Source: CAZBUK01 sp964495085
GTDB taxonomy: Bacteria > Bacteroidota > Ignavibacteria > T3Sed10-11
Reading direction: 5' to 3'
Assembly (NCBI GenBank): GCA_964495085.1
Contig: CAZBUK010000135.1
Coordinates: 1-7,228, forward strand
Length of the DNA stretch: 7,228 nucleotides
Shown here: one piece after another, positions 6,086-7,228 of the stretch
Numbering within the stretch: position 1 is the first letter of the stretch
Layout of the letters: every line of letters starts with the position of its first letter
Position numbers and translations under genes: made by a program
The notes under the pieces: model-generated
Told to the model about the DNA's origin: nothing
The model's input: the letters and a program-made list of their open reading frames with translations, nothing else
Database searches by the model: none

Positions 6086-6228
6086 CAGGTCCACCTTGCC
6101 GAAATCGTCGAGGTTGCGGGAGACGATGGTGTGCGTTTTGATTCCCGCACCTTTTTGGGTGCGGGGATCAACGGCTTGTGCGGTGGGAAACCATCGGGGC
6201 GTTTAGATTTCGGCAGCCTTCAGACCTG
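6086..6228 (+). other. Nested inverted-repeat element, candidate structured RNA
   Basis: Four nested, exactly complementary arm pairs share one axis: CAGGTC (6086-6091) with GACCTG (6223-6228); TGCCGAAATC (6097-6106) with GATTTCGGCA (6206-6215); CGATGGT (6124-6130) with ACCATCG (6190-6196); and TTGATTCCCGCACC (6138-6151) with GGTGCGGGGATCAA (6158-6171). The last is a 14-bp stem with one T-G wobble, a TTTTTG loop, and two more CG pairs beyond a TT bulge. Internal loops are asymmetric. The element is bordered by AT-rich sequence and lies 70 bp before the lipoprotein-like gene. I do not recognise it as a known riboswitch, intron domain or attC site. It could be an RNA leader, a small RNA, or a small palindromic mobile element; strand is assigned only by the downstream gene. 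Confidence 0.6.
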
Positions 6229-6298
6229 TCGGGAAACATCGTCGATATGAAAAAATAAAAAAGGCGTCTTAATCTCTAGAAGATGAAAGGATAATGTT

Positions 6299-6661
6299 AT
6301 GCGTACAAGCGTCAGTATCGCTACGGTTCTCGTGCTCGTTTTTGCCGGCTGTATAAAGCCGATCGAACCGCAAACGAATCAATCGATCATAGAAGGCACG
6401 GTCGAATATTATACCGCGCCGCCCGCTATCGGCGGAGAGACGGATCCGTCAGGATATATACTTGCCGATTATGACTGGATTGAAGGAAATCCAAAATTTT
6501 CAAATCCAAGAGTGTACGTAACGGACGGCGATATGGAGCCGTACATTTCAAAGCGCGTTCGAATTGCCGGCTCCATCGATTCTCTCTTTGCGGGAGGGGT
6601 GACAACCCCCTTGAGAGTATTTCCGCAGATTACAATCCTGTCGATCGAGGAAATACCGTAG
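6299..6661 (+). CDS. Small lipoprotein-like exported protein, function unknown
   Basis: A 120-residue protein. Residues 5-17 form a hydrophobic signal core ending in VFAGC, so C18 is a candidate lipidation site. F at the -3 position is less usual than L, so confidence in lipidation is moderate. The mature part begins with a polar linker (20-29), then alternating strands: SIIEGTVEYY (29-38), NPRVYVTDG (69-77), KRVRIAGSIDSL (85-96), PQITILSIEEI (109-119). The strand pattern would suit a small OB-like or other beta-barrel fold, but this is an inference from strand spacing only. The start is supported by AAAGGA (6286-6291) with 7 nt to ATG. It follows the nested hairpin element by 70 bp, so that element would lie in its leader if transcribed together. 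Confidence 0.7.
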   Translation: MRTSVSIATVLVLVFAGCIKPIEPQTNQSIIEGTVEYYTAPPAIGGETDPSGYILADYDWIEGNPKFSNPRVYVTDGDMEPYISKRVRIAGSIDSLFAGGVTTPLRVFPQITILSIEEIP

Positions 6662-6741
6662 CGCCTGCCGCTTCGTATTCCATCCGACTTGATCGACGAG
6701 CTGATGTCGGAGGTTCTTCATTTATTCAGGCACGATGATAC

Positions 6742-6915
6742 ATGAACGCGCGGCAATGGCATACCGTTAAAAGCATATTTCAAAAAGCGATTGAAATTAA
6801 GAAGAATCTTGAGAAGACCCGATCGAAACTGGTTGAGTTGTACCGCAGGATGGGCGAGCCGGAATTGGCCGCGAGGTTCCATGAATCCGCTGAACGGATT
6901 GTTGAAAGACGGTGA
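6742..6915 (+). CDS. 57-residue TPR-like ORF, possibly a remnant
   Basis: A short protein beginning MNARQWHTVKSIFQKAIEIK. It is helical and charged, with a TPR-like stretch: KAIEIKKNLEKTRSKLVELY, then RRMGEPELAARFHESAE (36-52). Such sequence is typical of the last repeat of larger TPR proteins, for example TPR tails of serine/threonine kinases or adenylate cyclases. An in-frame TGA just before the ATG (6736-6738) excludes a longer protein in this frame, and no Shine-Dalgarno is seen. It may therefore be the 3' remnant of a decayed TPR gene. Against this, its TGA overlaps the GTG start of the next gene (GTGA at 6912-6915), which suggests translational coupling and a real small gene. Confidence 0.5.
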   Translation: MNARQWHTVKSIFQKAIEIKKNLEKTRSKLVELYRRMGEPELAARFHESAERIVERR

Positions 6916-7228
6916 ACATAGCATCGAAACGGGGTTCGTTCCTTTCCTCAATCGGACGATTCTTTTTCGCTATAGCGTTCGTCGGATTGGGAGGTCTCCA
7001 CTTCATATTTCATGACTTCATTACCGGTCGCGCGCCGGCGTGGCCGGAGGCGATCCCGGGCCGGTTAATATGGGCGTACGGGACGGGGATCGGCATCAAT
7101 GTCATGAGCGCGATGATTGCATTCCGGATCAAAGCAAGATCCGCCGCACTCACCGGCGCTCTGATGATTGCTGTATGGGCTTTGATGAGACACATACCCG
7201 TCGTGGCATCGGATTCATTCCTGTCCGG
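6912..7228 (+). CDS. DoxX-like integral membrane protein, partial at the window end
   Basis: At least 105 codons from GTG 6912, still open at the end of the window. It has three predicted transmembrane helices: about 15-34 (GRFFFAIAFVGLGGLHFIF), 51-71 (RLIWAYGTGIGINVMSAMIA) and 78-93 (AALTGALMIAVWALM). Between the first two is HDFITGRAPAWP-E-AIPG, and after the third comes RHIPVVASDSF. This layout matches DoxX-related small membrane proteins found in Bacteroidota-type genomes (from memory). DoxX itself is part of a thiosulfate:quinone oxidoreductase in Acidianus; most bacterial relatives have no known role. The GTG start overlaps the TGA of the TPR-like ORF, so the two are probably translated in coupling. 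A complete protein would probably carry a fourth helix beyond the window. Confidence 0.72.
   Translation, partial: MNIASKRGSFLSSIGRFFFAIAFVGLGGLHFIFHDFITGRAPAWPEAIPGRLIWAYGTGIGINVMSAMIAFRIKARSAALTGALMIAVWALMRHIPVVASDSFLS

Noticed and set aside
6086..6228. Retron-type non-coding RNA or group II intron remnant
   Set aside because: No reverse transcriptase is in the window, and no intron domain V-like sequence was recognised.

Overview
The window looks like a chromosomal stretch from an environmental bacterium, most likely in the Bacteroidota / Ignavibacteriota-Chlorobiota (FCB) neighbourhood. This is an inference from the kind of genes (DUF2279/YfiM-like protein, stand-alone E2-type acyltransferase, DoxX-like membrane protein with a GRAPAWP motif) and from the repeat types. 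It is not proven by a marker gene. No rRNA, complete tRNA, transposase, CRISPR array or phage gene was found.

Layout. (1) 1-87: pyrimidine-rich degenerate tandem repeat. (2) 188-2513, plus strand, operon-like: a CatE-type glyoxalase/dioxygenase-fold protein, an E2-type acyltransferase without lipoyl domain, and an exported DUF2279-like protein. (3) 2514-2898: no confident gene, then a strong GC-rich hairpin at 2899-2932 that fits a shared terminator between convergent transcription units. (4) 3068-4505, minus strand: an exported cupin with its own sigma70-like promoter and strong ribosome binding site, and a membrane-anchored SRPBCC protein upstream of it. (5) 4506-5430: a gene-free region, AT-rich in its middle part, with a tRNA-3'-half-like scrap, small palindromes, an inverted copy of a CACCCCTACGGGG repeat, and then five head-to-tail copies at about 53 bp period. 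(6) 5431-5886, plus strand: a clear AAC(3)-I family aminoglycoside N-acetyltransferase directly after the repeat array. (7) 6086-6228: a nested inverted-repeat element with four co-axial stems, apparently a structured RNA or a small palindromic element. (8) 6299-7228, plus strand: a small lipoprotein-like protein, a 57-residue TPR-like ORF, and a DoxX-like membrane protein that starts at a GTG overlapping the previous stop and runs off the window end.

No pathway ties all the genes together. The first three may be co-transcribed, but their functions do not form an obvious route. No convincing new defence or mobile system is visible. The items most worth follow-up are the nested structured element at 6086-6228, the repeat array next to the aminoglycoside acetyltransferase, and the coupled TPR-like/DoxX-like pair.
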